DNA from: DASVDE01 sp963740065
GTDB taxonomy: Bacteria > Actinomycetota > Thermoleophilia > Solirubrobacterales > 70-9
Direction of reading: 5' to 3'
Length of the DNA stretch: 64,000 nucleotides
Assembly: GCA_963740065.1 (NCBI GenBank)
Contig: CAVUCS010000006.1
Span: 248,001 to 312,000 of the forward strand
Shown here: positions 17,266 to 25,410 of the stretch, piece after piece
Numbering within the stretch: position 1 is the first letter of the stretch
How the letters are laid out: each line of letters starts with the position of its first letter
Notes under the pieces: model-generated
What the model saw: the letters and a program-made list of their open reading frames with translations, nothing else
Database searches by the model: none
Told to the model about the DNA's origin: nothing
Made by a program: the position numbers and the translations under genes

Positions 17266-18084
17266 GTGGAATTCACCGCTGTCGCCTGGAACCTCTTCCA
17301 CGGGCGCGATTTCCCGCCCGACCCGGGGCTGTTCACCGCCCGCTCGCGGCTGTTGCGGGCAACCGAGAGGAACGAAACCCACGTCCAGGTCAATCGGGAT
17401 CTGTCGGCTGAGTTCGCCGCGATGCTGGCCGGCGCCGAGTGGGACATAGCCCTGTTGCAAGAATGCCCTCCGCGCTTCGCCGAGCCGCTGGCCCAAGCCT
17501 GCGGGGCCGAGGCGCACCGGGCGCTCACCTCCCGCAACTCATTCGGCCGCCTGCGCGCCGCGGCCGCCCGTCTCAACCCCGACCTGATCGCCTCCGGCGA
17601 AGGCGGCTCCAACCTGACGCTGGTCCGAGGGGAGATCGCCGAGCGACGGGAGTTGGCAATCCATACGGGGTGGCCGGAACGGCGGGCTATGGCGTTTACC
17701 CGCGCGGGTTCCGGGCTTTGCATCGCCAACCTACACGCGACCAACGACCACCCGGAAATGGCCGTCGCGGATGTGCTGCTCGCCGCGCGAACCGCGTCCG
17801 AGTGGGCCGGCGAGGCTCCGCTGCTGTTCGGCGGCGACCTCAACCTCCGTCCCGCGGAAGACGAAGCCCTCTTCGCCGAGCTGCGCGACCGCTTCGGCCT
17901 CGACACGCCGGTGACCGCCCCACGAGCGATCGACCACCTGCTCGCGCGCGGATTAAAAGTCCTCGAAGCGCCGGCGCAGTGGCCGCCCGAACGCCGCGAA
18001 ACAAGCGAGGGAGGACTCGCCCTGCGCCTCTCCGATCACGCTCCCGTCGAGGCGAGGTTCGCGACCCCGCCAAAGCGGGGATGA
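17266..18084 (+). CDS. Endonuclease/exonuclease/phosphatase family protein
   Basis: About 272 residues from GTG 17266 (an upstream ATG at 17236 would overlap argF). The EEP-fold catalytic stations are in order: AWNLFHGRD, ALLQECPPRF (metal Glu), GGDLNLRPAED (Asp and Asn), AIDHLLARG and LSDHAPVEA (catalytic His). No signal peptide is seen, so it is probably a cytoplasmic phosphodiesterase or phosphatase of unknown substrate. Confidence 0.83.
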   Translation: MEFTAVAWNLFHGRDFPPDPGLFTARSRLLRATERNETHVQVNRDLSAEFAAMLAGAEWDIALLQECPPRFAEPLAQACGAEAHRALTSRNSFGRLRAAAARLNPDLIASGEGGSNLTLVRGEIAERRELAIHTGWPERRAMAFTRAGSGLCIANLHATNDHPEMAVADVLLAARTASEWAGEAPLLFGGDLNLRPAEDEALFAELRDRFGLDTPVTAPRAIDHLLARGLKVLEAPAQWPPERRETSEGGLALRLSDHAPVEARFATPPKRG

Positions 18085-18133
18085 GATAGTCAACTCACTC
18101 CCCATCCCTGTAACCACTCCAGGAGGCAATGAC

Positions 18134-18559
18134 ATGGCCGCCAGAAGAGCCGGCAAAGCAAGAAGAGCTTCGACCAAAGGCCGCGCGAGAAGAACCGCTG
18201 CGCGCAGACCAGCCGCAAAAAAGACGAGAGCGCGTAGAACCGCCAAGCGCGGCGGAGCGGCCGGCCTCGACAAGAGCATCGAGCAGTTCCGCGAGAGCCT
18301 CGAGCGCAGCGTCACCCTCAGCCGCGACCGGCTGCAGGAGGTCGTCGACGACGCGGTCAAGCGGGGTCGGATGACACGCGGCGACGCGGAGAAGATGGTC
18401 TCCGACCTGCTCAACCGTGGCCGCCGCCAAACCGACTCCATGCTGAAGGAGCTGGAGCGGCTGGTGAAGCAGGCGCGTAGAGAGGTCCAGCGCCAGGCCA
18501 AACCGGTGCGCAGACAGGCCACCCAAGCGGCACGGCGCGCCCGCAAAAAGCTGGGGTGA
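18134..18559 (+). CDS. Basic coiled-coil protein with histone-like tail
   Basis: 141 residues with a good ribosome site (AGGAGG at 18121-18126). The first 45 residues are an Arg/Lys/Ala-rich tail (AARRPAAKKTRARRTAK). Residues 46-110 form an amphipathic helix pair (EQFRESLERSVTLSRDRLQ, then MTRGDAEKMVSDLL), and the C-terminus is basic again. The central part resembles phasin-like or polyhydroxyalkanoate-associated helices and the tails resemble actinobacterial nucleoid proteins. DNA binding is an inference from charge. Its TGA overlaps the GTG of rlmD. Confidence 0.7.
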   Translation: MAARRAGKARRASTKGRARRTAARRPAAKKTRARRTAKRGGAAGLDKSIEQFRESLERSVTLSRDRLQEVVDDAVKRGRMTRGDAEKMVSDLLNRGRRQTDSMLKELERLVKQARREVQRQAKPVRRQATQAARRARKKLG

Positions 18560-19902
18560 CCCAAGCCGAGGCAAAGCCGGCCCCCAAGCGGCACCGCGGC
18601 GAGCAACTCGAAGTTGAGATCGACTCGCTCGCCTTCGGCGGGCGGGGCGTGGCCCGCGCGGACGGCATGGTCGTCTTCGTCGCCGGGGCGCTGCCGGGGG
18701 ACCGGGTGCGGGCCGAAGTGACGAAAGCGAAGCGACGCTTTGCCGAAGCGCGCACCGTCGAGTTGCTTCGCCCAGGCGCCGATCGCGTCGCCGATCGCTG
18801 CACGCACGGCGGCGAGCCTTGCCCGGGGGCTCCGTGGCAAGGACTGCCATACGAGCGCCAACTGGCCCATAAGCAAGAGCAGGTCGGCGATGCATTGCGG
18901 CGAATCGGTGGGCTGGACGGCTTCGAGCTGGAGCCAATTGAGGCGGCGCCGGAACAGTGGCGCTACCGCAACAAGCTCGAGTACTCCTTCGGCGAAGACG
19001 CCGAAGGAGAACCGATCCTCGGCTTCCACGCCCGCGGGCGCTGGGATCTGATTGTCGATGTCGAGGACTGCCTACTGGCATCCGAGGCCGGGAACTCGGC
19101 GCGCAACAAGGTGCGCGAGTGGGCCCGGTTGGACGCAGTTCCGCCATTCGACCTCCGCAGCCATGAGGGCACGCTGCGCAATCTGGTGGTGCGAGAAGGG
19201 CGGCGGACCGGGCAGATCCAGACCCGCCTGGTCACCTCCGCGGCGCGCTTTCCCAGACCCCCGGTCGACCTGCACACGGTGGTCGAGGGGCCTTCCGGAG
19301 GCACCGACGGACCGACCGGAGCGCTCGGCGAAGAGCGGCTGCGCGAAGAGCTCAGTGGGTTGAAGCTGGAGATGTCCCACGGCGCCTTCTTCCAGACAAA
19401 CACGGAGATGGCGGAACGGCTCTACGCCGTCGCCGCGGAGTACGCCGGGCTGAGCGGCAGCGAGCGCGTTTTCGATCTCTACTGCGGGATCGGCACGATC
19501 GGGCTGACGATGGCCGCGCGCGCCGGAGAGATCTGGGGGCTGGAGATCGTCCCCGAGGCGATCGCCGACGCGGAGCGCAACGCCGAAGCCAACGAGATCG
19601 CCAACGCCCGCTTCGTCACCGGCAACGCGCGGACCGGCGTGCGCCCGCTGATCGAGGAAGCGGGAAGACCGGATGTCGTCATCATCGACCCTCCCCGCGC
19701 GGGGCTTTCGCAGAAGATCGTGCGGCGGGTCATCGAGTGCGAAGCGCGGCGCATCGTCTACGTCTCCTGCAACCCGACGACGCTGGCGCCCAACGCCGCC
19801 CAACTCACCGAGGCGGGCTATACGCTGCGCCGCGTGAGGCCGGTCGACATGTTTCCCCAGACCCCGCACATCGAGTGCGTGGCGCTTTTCGATCGTGAAT
19901 AG
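18556..19902 (+). CDS. 23S rRNA (uracil-5-)-methyltransferase, RumA/TrmA family
   Basis: 448 residues from GTG 18556. It has an N-terminal TRAM domain (EVEIDSLAFGGRGVARADG) with a following cysteine cluster (CTHGGEPCPGAPW) as for an iron-sulfur site, a central substrate domain, and a C-terminal SAM domain with SHGAFFQTN, FDLYCGIGTIGL, DPPRAGLSQK and the nucleophile motif YVSCNPTTLA. The family makes m5U in 23S rRNA or tRNA; the exact target site is not decidable here. It overlaps both neighbours by a few bases. Confidence 0.92.
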   Translation: MTQAEAKPAPKRHRGEQLEVEIDSLAFGGRGVARADGMVVFVAGALPGDRVRAEVTKAKRRFAEARTVELLRPGADRVADRCTHGGEPCPGAPWQGLPYERQLAHKQEQVGDALRRIGGLDGFELEPIEAAPEQWRYRNKLEYSFGEDAEGEPILGFHARGRWDLIVDVEDCLLASEAGNSARNKVREWARLDAVPPFDLRSHEGTLRNLVVREGRRTGQIQTRLVTSAARFPRPPVDLHTVVEGPSGGTDGPTGALGEERLREELSGLKLEMSHGAFFQTNTEMAERLYAVAAEYAGLSGSERVFDLYCGIGTIGLTMAARAGEIWGLEIVPEAIADAERNAEANEIANARFVTGNARTGVRPLIEEAGRPDVVIIDPPRAGLSQKIVRRVIECEARRIVYVSCNPTTLAPNAAQLTEAGYTLRRVRPVDMFPQTPHIECVALFDRE

Positions 19903-20674
19903 TCGGGGCTTCGGAGTAGCCGCGGGGCTCGACCCGGAGGTAGCGCGACCGCTCGCCGCGCGCTGCGCCGAGCTGGGCTACACCTCGATCTGGTCCAACG
20001 ACCACCCCGGCGCCAGAGGGCTGGAGACGCTGGCTGAGTTCGCCGCCGCCGCGCCGAATATCGACCTCGGAGTCGCCGTGATCGCCCTCGACCGCACACC
20101 GCCCGAAGCGATCGCCGCGGATATAGAGCGACTTGGACTGGACCCGGCGAAGCTTTGGCTAGGCGTCGGCGCCGGCTTCTCGGAGAAGCCGCTGACGCGA
20201 ATGCGCGAGTCCCTCCCGCAGCTGCGCGAGAACCTCCCCGGCGTCCGCCTGGTCCTCGCCGCGATGGGCCCGAAGATGTGCGCCCTGGCGGGAGCCGAAT
20301 TCGACGGCGCCTTCTTCAACTGGATGACTCCGGGGTTCGCCGCCGGCGCGCGGCGGCAAGTGCAGGCGGGGGCTGAAGAGGCGGAGCGCGAGACCCCACC
20401 GGTCTTCGGCTACGTCCGCACCGCCGTCGGCCAAGACGCGGCCGAGCGGCTCGCCAAGGAGGAGTCCTTCTACCGCGATCTCCACGACGGCTACCGCAAC
20501 CACTTCGCTCGCCTCGGCGAGCCCGAAGGCACAGTGGGCGTCGCCGCCGCCGACTCCGCTGAGGCCCAGTCTCAACTCAGCGCCTACGAGGCGCTGGACA
20601 CGGTCGTAGTCCGCGGTCTGGCGAGCGCCAAGATCGAGGCGATGACGGCCCTGGTCGCGGCGACAGCGCCGTGA
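19895..20674 (+). CDS. LLM class F420-dependent oxidoreductase-like protein
   Basis: 259 residues from GTG 19895, overlapping the end of the methyltransferase gene. The TIM-barrel start GFGVAAGLDPEVARPLAARCAELGY with SIWSNDHP, followed by LWLGVGAGF, is typical of the luciferase-like monooxygenase superfamily. It is shorter than usual (about 330), lacking some insertions. The substrate is unknown, and cofactor F420 is likely from the lineage. Confidence 0.82.
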   Translation: MNSRGFGVAAGLDPEVARPLAARCAELGYTSIWSNDHPGARGLETLAEFAAAAPNIDLGVAVIALDRTPPEAIAADIERLGLDPAKLWLGVGAGFSEKPLTRMRESLPQLRENLPGVRLVLAAMGPKMCALAGAEFDGAFFNWMTPGFAAGARRQVQAGAEEAERETPPVFGYVRTAVGQDAAERLAKEESFYRDLHDGYRNHFARLGEPEGTVGVAAADSAEAQSQLSAYEALDTVVVRGLASAKIEAMTALVAATAP

Positions 20675-20675
20675 G

Positions 20676-21449
20676 CTACGGAAGGCTCGCCAAAAAGGCC
20701 GCGGCTGCCACGCCGAAGTAGGGAGAGAAGAGGTATCTGCCTCTCCCGTAGCTGTAGCTGGTGACCCCATTGAGGTACTGGCCGTTCACCAGCCAACCGC
20801 CACCGCTGGAGCCGGCCGCCATGTCGCAACGACCCGGGACGGTCGGCGTGCCCGGGTCGGAGAGGGGATCCCTCCCCTGACCCACACCGGCGCATGTGCG
20901 CAACTCCTGACCGGCGAGCGCGCCGGCCGGGTAGCCGAAGATCTGGAACTTGGAAAAGCGCGACCGCCCGGTGACGTAGTCACGACCGCCGACGACATCG
21001 GTAAGCCTGCCTCGCGCGTTGGGCTTGACGATTAGCGCGGCGATGTCGTAGTCGGAGTTCTCATGCAAGCGCCACTGGTCCATCACCCGGACCGAGGTCG
21101 CCTGGAAAACCCCGAAGGGACGACGGCCGTGGTCGAAGGCGGGGATGAACTGGAAGCGCGTGCCCCACACTCCGTCCTCCACGATGCAGTGACCGGCGGT
21201 GAGCACGACCGAGTGACTGGGCGTGTTGAGCGCCGTGCCCGAGCAGGCATAGCCGCCCTGTCCGGGGATGGAGGCGAAGATCCGGCCATTGGTTCGGGTC
21301 CCAATCCCGATCGAGTCAGGCACAGGGAGGCTGCTGCGATGAGCGCTCGGAGCGGCGGCGGCGGGGCACGCCGATACGGCGGCCATCAAGGCCGCGAACA
21401 GAACCACCACGACCCCAAGCCGGGGCCGGCCCAAACGAATCCCTCCCAT
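20676..21449 (-). CDS. Secreted trypsin-like serine protease
   Basis: About 257 residues from ATG 21449. A signal peptide or membrane anchor (LGVVVVLFAALMAAVSACP) is followed by a chymotrypsin-fold domain. The catalytic His is in VVLTAGHCIV, the Asp in NSDYDIAALIV and the Ser in AAGSSGGGWLV. It is probably an exported endopeptidase. It is transcribed toward the oxidoreductase gene and ends one base after it. Confidence 0.85.
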   Translation of the reverse strand: MGGIRLGRPRLGVVVVLFAALMAAVSACPAAAAPSAHRSSLPVPDSIGIGTRTNGRIFASIPGQGGYACSGTALNTPSHSVVLTAGHCIVEDGVWGTRFQFIPAFDHGRRPFGVFQATSVRVMDQWRLHENSDYDIAALIVKPNARGRLTDVVGGRDYVTGRSRFSKFQIFGYPAGALAGQELRTCAGVGQGRDPLSDPGTPTVPGRCDMAAGSSGGGWLVNGQYLNGVTSYSYGRGRYLFSPYFGVAAAAFLASLP

Positions 21450-21494
21450 ACGAAAAATTTTACCCACCAAATGGCTCGGCCATGAAGCGGCGCG

Positions 21495-22100
21495 CTAATA
21501 CGGAGGCAAGTCCTCGTACCACTCGCCGAGCATCTTGAAAGCGCGCCAGTAGCGCTGCTTGGCTCCCTCTTCGTCGAGGGAATCATCGATGTCGGGTGTG
21601 AAGAGAGCGTCGACGGTCGGGGTGAAAGCCTGGATCTCGCCTTCGTGTGCCTCAATCGGACGGGAGAGGGGAACCTGGAGGCCGTTGAGAATGCGCAGGG
21701 CGGGCTCACCCATGACGATGACGATCTTCGGCTGGACGATCGCCAGCTCCTCGGCCAGGCGCGCCACGCACTCCGGGGCGGCAAGGTCGGGCTCGGCGAT
21801 CGGGCACTTGACGCAAAGGGTGCCGTAAACGACCAGCGGATCGATTCCGAGCCGCTTGAAGCTTTTCATCAGCGCGTTGCCGGCGCGGCCGTAGAAGGCG
21901 ACGCCTTCTTCGATCTCCGCCGGGGCCGGCGCATGCTTGAGCATGAAGACGTCGGCCTGCGGATGCCCGGAGCCAAGCACCGGCATCAGCTTGCCGCGCG
22001 GACAGTGCGGGCACTCCTGCAGCTCGTGGGTCAGCTGGTTGAGCTCGCGGATCGCTCGCTCGAGGTACTTCTCGCGGATCTCATCGTCGGTCATCGGCAT
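21495..22100 (-). CDS. Uracil-DNA glycosylase superfamily protein with altered catalytic motifs
   Basis: 201 residues. An N-terminal Cys pair (CPHC) and a second pair region (CVKCP, then EC) fit the iron-sulfur ligands of family 4 UDGs, and IVIVMGEPALRIL is the conserved central strand. The catalytic motif GEAPGxxED is replaced by KHAPAPAEIEEG, and the usual late HPS motif is not visible. It may bind DNA or another ligand without classical uracil excision. The fold assignment is firm; the activity is not. Confidence 0.75.
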   Translation of the reverse strand: MPMTDDEIREKYLERAIRELNQLTHELQECPHCPRGKLMPVLGSGHPQADVFMLKHAPAPAEIEEGVAFYGRAGNALMKSFKRLGIDPLVVYGTLCVKCPIAEPDLAAPECVARLAEELAIVQPKIVIVMGEPALRILNGLQVPLSRPIEAHEGEIQAFTPTVDALFTPDIDDSLDEEGAKQRYWRAFKMLGEWYEDLPPY

Positions 22101-22155
22101 CGGGACGACCTCTTTGACGGGGCGGCCGCGGCTCCTTCGCGGCGGCCCACCTGCA

Positions 22156-23460
22156 TCAGCTCTTGCTCGCCGGACGCCGCCGCCTCGGCCGCCCTCCGCG
22201 GACCGGTTTGGCGTCGGGAACGCTGCGTTTGGGCGCCTTCGGCCGCCCCGTCGTCTGCAGCAGCTTCAACGCCTGCACGTAGACGAGGTTCTTGTGCTTG
22301 CGCGTGATGTCGGCATCGCGCATCGACTCAAGGAACTCCTCGGGCCCGTCGAAATCGTGGATCCGCAGCCGCACGCTGCCCAACCCTTGCGCCACGTGGC
22401 TGTCGGAGCCGGCGCCGGGAACGATCCGGTACTTGCGAGCGAAGCGCTCGGCCTCTTCATTGAAAGCGGTGAGCGCCACGCGGGGATTGAAGACCTCGAG
22501 GATGTCGATCTCCTCAACGATGTCCAGCAGGTGCTCGTAGTCGGGCACCGAGTGGAAGCGATCGAAGGGATGGGGGACGTAGACCAACCCGCCCTGGCGG
22601 CGAATCTCGGCGATCGTCTCCGCCATCGTCAGCCCACGCGGAATCTTCTCCTCGATGAAGAGGCCGATCACCTCGCCCTGCTCGGCGGTCTTCACCTCCT
22701 CGGCGACGATCACCTTGATCCCGCCCATCTCCTCGGCGATCCGTCGCGCTTCGATCGCGCCGGAGACCTCATTGTGGTCGGTGATCGCGATCGCCCCCAG
22801 GCCACGATCGCGTGCCGTCTCCAGCAGCACCTCGACCGGTGTCGCGCAGTCGGGCGAGTGATCGGTGTGCATATGGAGGTCGACCTCGATCAGCTTGCGC
22901 CGCGCGATCCGCTCGCGCACCTCGGGGTTGCCGCCGGAGTCGTGGCGGCGGGAGAGCAAGCGCCGGTAGAGAGACTCGAATTCAGCCGCGACCGCGGCCC
23001 AGTCGCGCCCCTCCCCTGCCGGCTCAACCAGTTGGTAGGTATCCGGGAAGTAGCGCTGCAGCAGGCGCTCGGTCGCCAGGCTGGTCACCGTGCGGGCGTC
23101 GAGACGGCCGAAGAAAACTTCGATCAGAGGCCGCGCTACCTGGGTGGAGAGCACCCGCTCCTGAGGCGCGTGAAAGGTGGCGACGTTGAGGGAGAAGGAG
23201 TGACGCAGCGCCGCCGAAGAAACGCTCGGAGCAAACGGCTCGTGGACGTGGACGATGTCCGGTGGGGTCGCTTTGAGCAGCCGCTTGGTGCGGTCGCCGG
23301 CAGCGACGACCCGCACCTCGTGACCCAACCGCTCCAGCTCCTCGGAGACCCGCTCCGCAAACTCGTTGACCGGGTTGACGGCGCCCCGGGAATGGGGCGA
23401 CACCTGAACTATCGAGAGGGAATCAGGAGCCGGCAACGACCGGGGTCTCGGAGCGGGCAT
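22156..23460 (-). CDS. Fusion of a GT4-type glycosyltransferase N-domain and a PHP phosphoesterase
   Basis: 434 residues. Residues about 14-155 look like the acceptor-side Rossmann domain of family 4 glycosyltransferases (SIVQVSPHSRGAVNP, PDIVHVHEP), without the donor-binding second domain. Residues about 190-400 are a PHP metal-dependent phosphoesterase with DLHMHTDHSPD, AITDHNEVSG, VPHPFDRFH and PGAGSDSHV. The C-terminus is a basic tail. It overlaps the end of ino1 by 38 bases on the same strand, suggesting a role in inositol-sugar or phospho-inositol metabolism. Confidence 0.8.
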   Translation of the reverse strand: MPAPRPRSLPAPDSLSIVQVSPHSRGAVNPVNEFAERVSEELERLGHEVRVVAAGDRTKRLLKATPPDIVHVHEPFAPSVSSAALRHSFSLNVATFHAPQERVLSTQVARPLIEVFFGRLDARTVTSLATERLLQRYFPDTYQLVEPAGEGRDWAAVAAEFESLYRRLLSRRHDSGGNPEVRERIARRKLIEVDLHMHTDHSPDCATPVEVLLETARDRGLGAIAITDHNEVSGAIEARRIAEEMGGIKVIVAEEVKTAEQGEVIGLFIEEKIPRGLTMAETIAEIRRQGGLVYVPHPFDRFHSVPDYEHLLDIVEEIDILEVFNPRVALTAFNEEAERFARKYRIVPGAGSDSHVAQGLGSVRLRIHDFDGPEEFLESMRDADITRKHKNLVYVQALKLLQTTGRPKAPKRSVPDAKPVRGGRPRRRRPASKS

Positions 23461-24568
23461 TGGCGGAGATGAACTCCTCCGTTTGCTCCCGCGCCTCGTC
23501 GTCGGGACGCTGGCTGTGCGGCGACTTCATCAGGTAGCTGGACGGCCCATCGAGCTGCCCGGCGATGCCGTTGTTGAGCGCCAGCTTGATCAGCCGCACT
23601 GCGTCGATGACGACACCGGCCGAGTTGGGCGAGTCCCAGACTTCGAGCTTCAGCTCAACGTTGAGCGGCACGTCACCGAAGGCTCTGCCCTCGAGGCGGA
23701 TGTGCGCCCACTTGCGGTCGGTGAGCCAGGCGACGTAGTCGGAGGGGCCGACGTGGACATCCTCGTCGGGCAACTCATGCCCCATGATCGAGGTGACCGC
23801 GTTGGTCTTCGAGATCTTCTTCGAGTCCAGCCGCTCGCGCTCGAGCATGTTGAAGAAGTCCATGTTGCCGCCGACGTTGAGCTGGCTGGTCCGTTCCATC
23901 CGCACGCCTCGGTCATGGAAAAGGCGGGCGAGCTGACGATGGACGATCGTCGCGCCAACCTGGGACTTGATGTCGTCGCCGATGATCGGCAGGCCGGCTT
24001 CTTTGAAGCGCTTGTCCCAGTAGTCCTCGCGAGCGATGAAGACGGGAAGGCAGTTGACGAAGCCGACACCGGCCTTCAGCGCCTGCTCGACGTACCACTT
24101 GGTCGCGTCTTCGGAGCCGACCGGCAGGTAACAGACCAGTACATCCGCCTTGGTCTCCTTGAGGATCCCGACGATGTCAGCGGTCTCCCCCGGCGCTTTT
24201 CTGATCTTCTGTTTGAGGTATTTGCCGAGGCCGTCGTGGGTCATGCCCCGCTCGACCTTGACCCCCATCTCCGGCACGTCGGCGAACTTGATTGTGTCGT
24301 TTTGACCCGACCAGATCGCTTCGGAGAGGTCTTTACCGACCTTCTCGGCGTCGATGTCAAAGGCGGCGACGAACTCGATGTCGCGGACGTGGTAGCCGCC
24401 GAGGTCCACGTGCATCAGGCCCGGGACCTCGTCGGAGGGGTTGGCGTCCTTGTAGTACTGGACGCCCTGGATGAAGGAGTTGGCGCAGTTGCCGACGCCT
24501 ACGATCGCGACGCGGACCTTTTCGTCCGCGCGGGGGGCGCCGTTGCTTGCTCCGTTGCTCTCACTCAT
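23423..24568 (-). CDS. ino1: Inositol-3-phosphate synthase
   Basis: About 381 residues from ATG 24568. It converts glucose 6-phosphate to inositol 1-phosphate (3-phosphate numbering) with NAD. Motifs: VAIVGVGNCANSFIQG (NAD site), CYLPVGSEDATKWY, NCLPVFIA, GDDIKSQVGATI and LNVGGNMDF, all characteristic of the actinobacterial enzyme. The neighbours, a CDP-alcohol phosphotransferase and a PAP2 protein on the same strand, indicate phosphatidylinositol-type lipid synthesis. Confidence 0.96.
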   Translation of the reverse strand: MSESNGASNGAPRADEKVRVAIVGVGNCANSFIQGVQYYKDANPSDEVPGLMHVDLGGYHVRDIEFVAAFDIDAEKVGKDLSEAIWSGQNDTIKFADVPEMGVKVERGMTHDGLGKYLKQKIRKAPGETADIVGILKETKADVLVCYLPVGSEDATKWYVEQALKAGVGFVNCLPVFIAREDYWDKRFKEAGLPIIGDDIKSQVGATIVHRQLARLFHDRGVRMERTSQLNVGGNMDFFNMLERERLDSKKISKTNAVTSIMGHELPDEDVHVGPSDYVAWLTDRKWAHIRLEGRAFGDVPLNVELKLEVWDSPNSAGVVIDAVRLIKLALNNGIAGQLDGPSSYLMKSPHSQRPDDEAREQTEEFISANARSETPVVAGS

Positions 24569-24635
24569 TAAATTCGAAGTCCTTCCTCGCGGGCTGGGAT
24601 GGCAAAGCACACCCGGCGCCCGGACTGGTTACAGG

Positions 24636-25277
24636 TCAAGACGGGCCGGAGGCCTCGCCCGATAGCTCGTTTCGAACATGCCATACACGCTGGATCACAG
24701 TGATGATGGTCAGCCCGGCGATCACGTAGATCGACGGCGCCAGCAACGAGAAATCCCCGATACCGGCACCCTTGGCGAAGACCAGACCGATCGAAAGTAG
24801 CACCACCCGCACCGGTCGCGTCGCCAAACCGACCTTGCACTCGACCCCGAGCGCCTCCGCGCGCGCACGCGTGTAGGAGACCATCAGGGAGCCGAGCACC
24901 GCCACCACGCACATCGCGGCGGCGAAATCGTCGCCGGTAGCGGCGAAATAGCCGGCGACCGCGGCGAGCACGATCCCCTCCTCGATTCGATCCAGCGTCG
25001 AGTCGAGAAAGGCGCCGAACAACGTCCCCTTGCCCGACATCCGCGAGTAGCGCCCGTCGAGCGTGTCCATCACTGAGCCGAGGATGAAAGCGACGCCGGC
25101 GAGAAAAAAGAGGCGCTGGGTGACCAGCACGGCGGCGATCAGGTTCCCCGCCAACCCGACCATCGAGATCGCGTTTGGGGTGAGCCGGGACTCGATCAGG
25201 CGGTCGCGGGCGTAGGCGCGAAACTCCTGGCCGTTGCGGCGATCGCGCGGGGTCCTCGGGGGGGCCGACGATTCCAT
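24636..25277 (-). CDS. CDP-alcohol phosphatidyltransferase (phosphatidylinositol phosphate synthase-like)
   Basis: 213 residues with about six membrane helices. The CDP-alcohol signature is present as DTLDGRYSR, then GAFLDSTLDR (the usual AR is SR here). It would join CDP-diacylglycerol to inositol phosphate made by the neighbouring ino1 product, as in mycobacterial PIPS. The context supports this more strongly than the sequence alone; a phosphatidylglycerophosphate synthase is the alternative. Confidence 0.85.
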   Translation of the reverse strand: MESSAPPRTPRDRRNGQEFRAYARDRLIESRLTPNAISMVGLAGNLIAAVLVTQRLFFLAGVAFILGSVMDTLDGRYSRMSGKGTLFGAFLDSTLDRIEEGIVLAAVAGYFAATGDDFAAAMCVVAVLGSLMVSYTRARAEALGVECKVGLATRPVRVVLLSIGLVFAKGAGIGDFSLLAPSIYVIAGLTIITVIQRVWHVRNELSGEASGPS

Positions 25278-25296
25278 CGCTCGTGAGGCTAGTGGA

Positions 25297-25410
25297 AGAA
25301 GCCGTCCCGGCAGGGGTTCCGCTTAACTTTTTCGAGAAACGTCTCCGGCTTGCCGCGAGCCGTTGCAGCGAAAAAGTACAAGACGCTCCACCCCTGCCGG
25401 GACGGCTTCT
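25297..25410. repeat. Inverted repeat with 20-bp perfect arms (family 3)
   Basis: 25297-25316 is the exact reverse complement of 25391-25410. Further inside, ACTTTTTCG and CGAAAAAGT also pair. The whole is a 114-base imperfect hairpin filling the gap between the PAP2 gene and the CDP-alcohol phosphotransferase gene. It may be a terminator or the remnant of a small mobile palindromic element. Confidence 0.75.

Noticed and set aside
21937..23472. 511-codon plus-strand frame opposite the UDG-like and GT-PHP genes
   Set aside because: Composition typical of a shadow frame and no recognisable motif; the minus-strand genes have full domain motifs.
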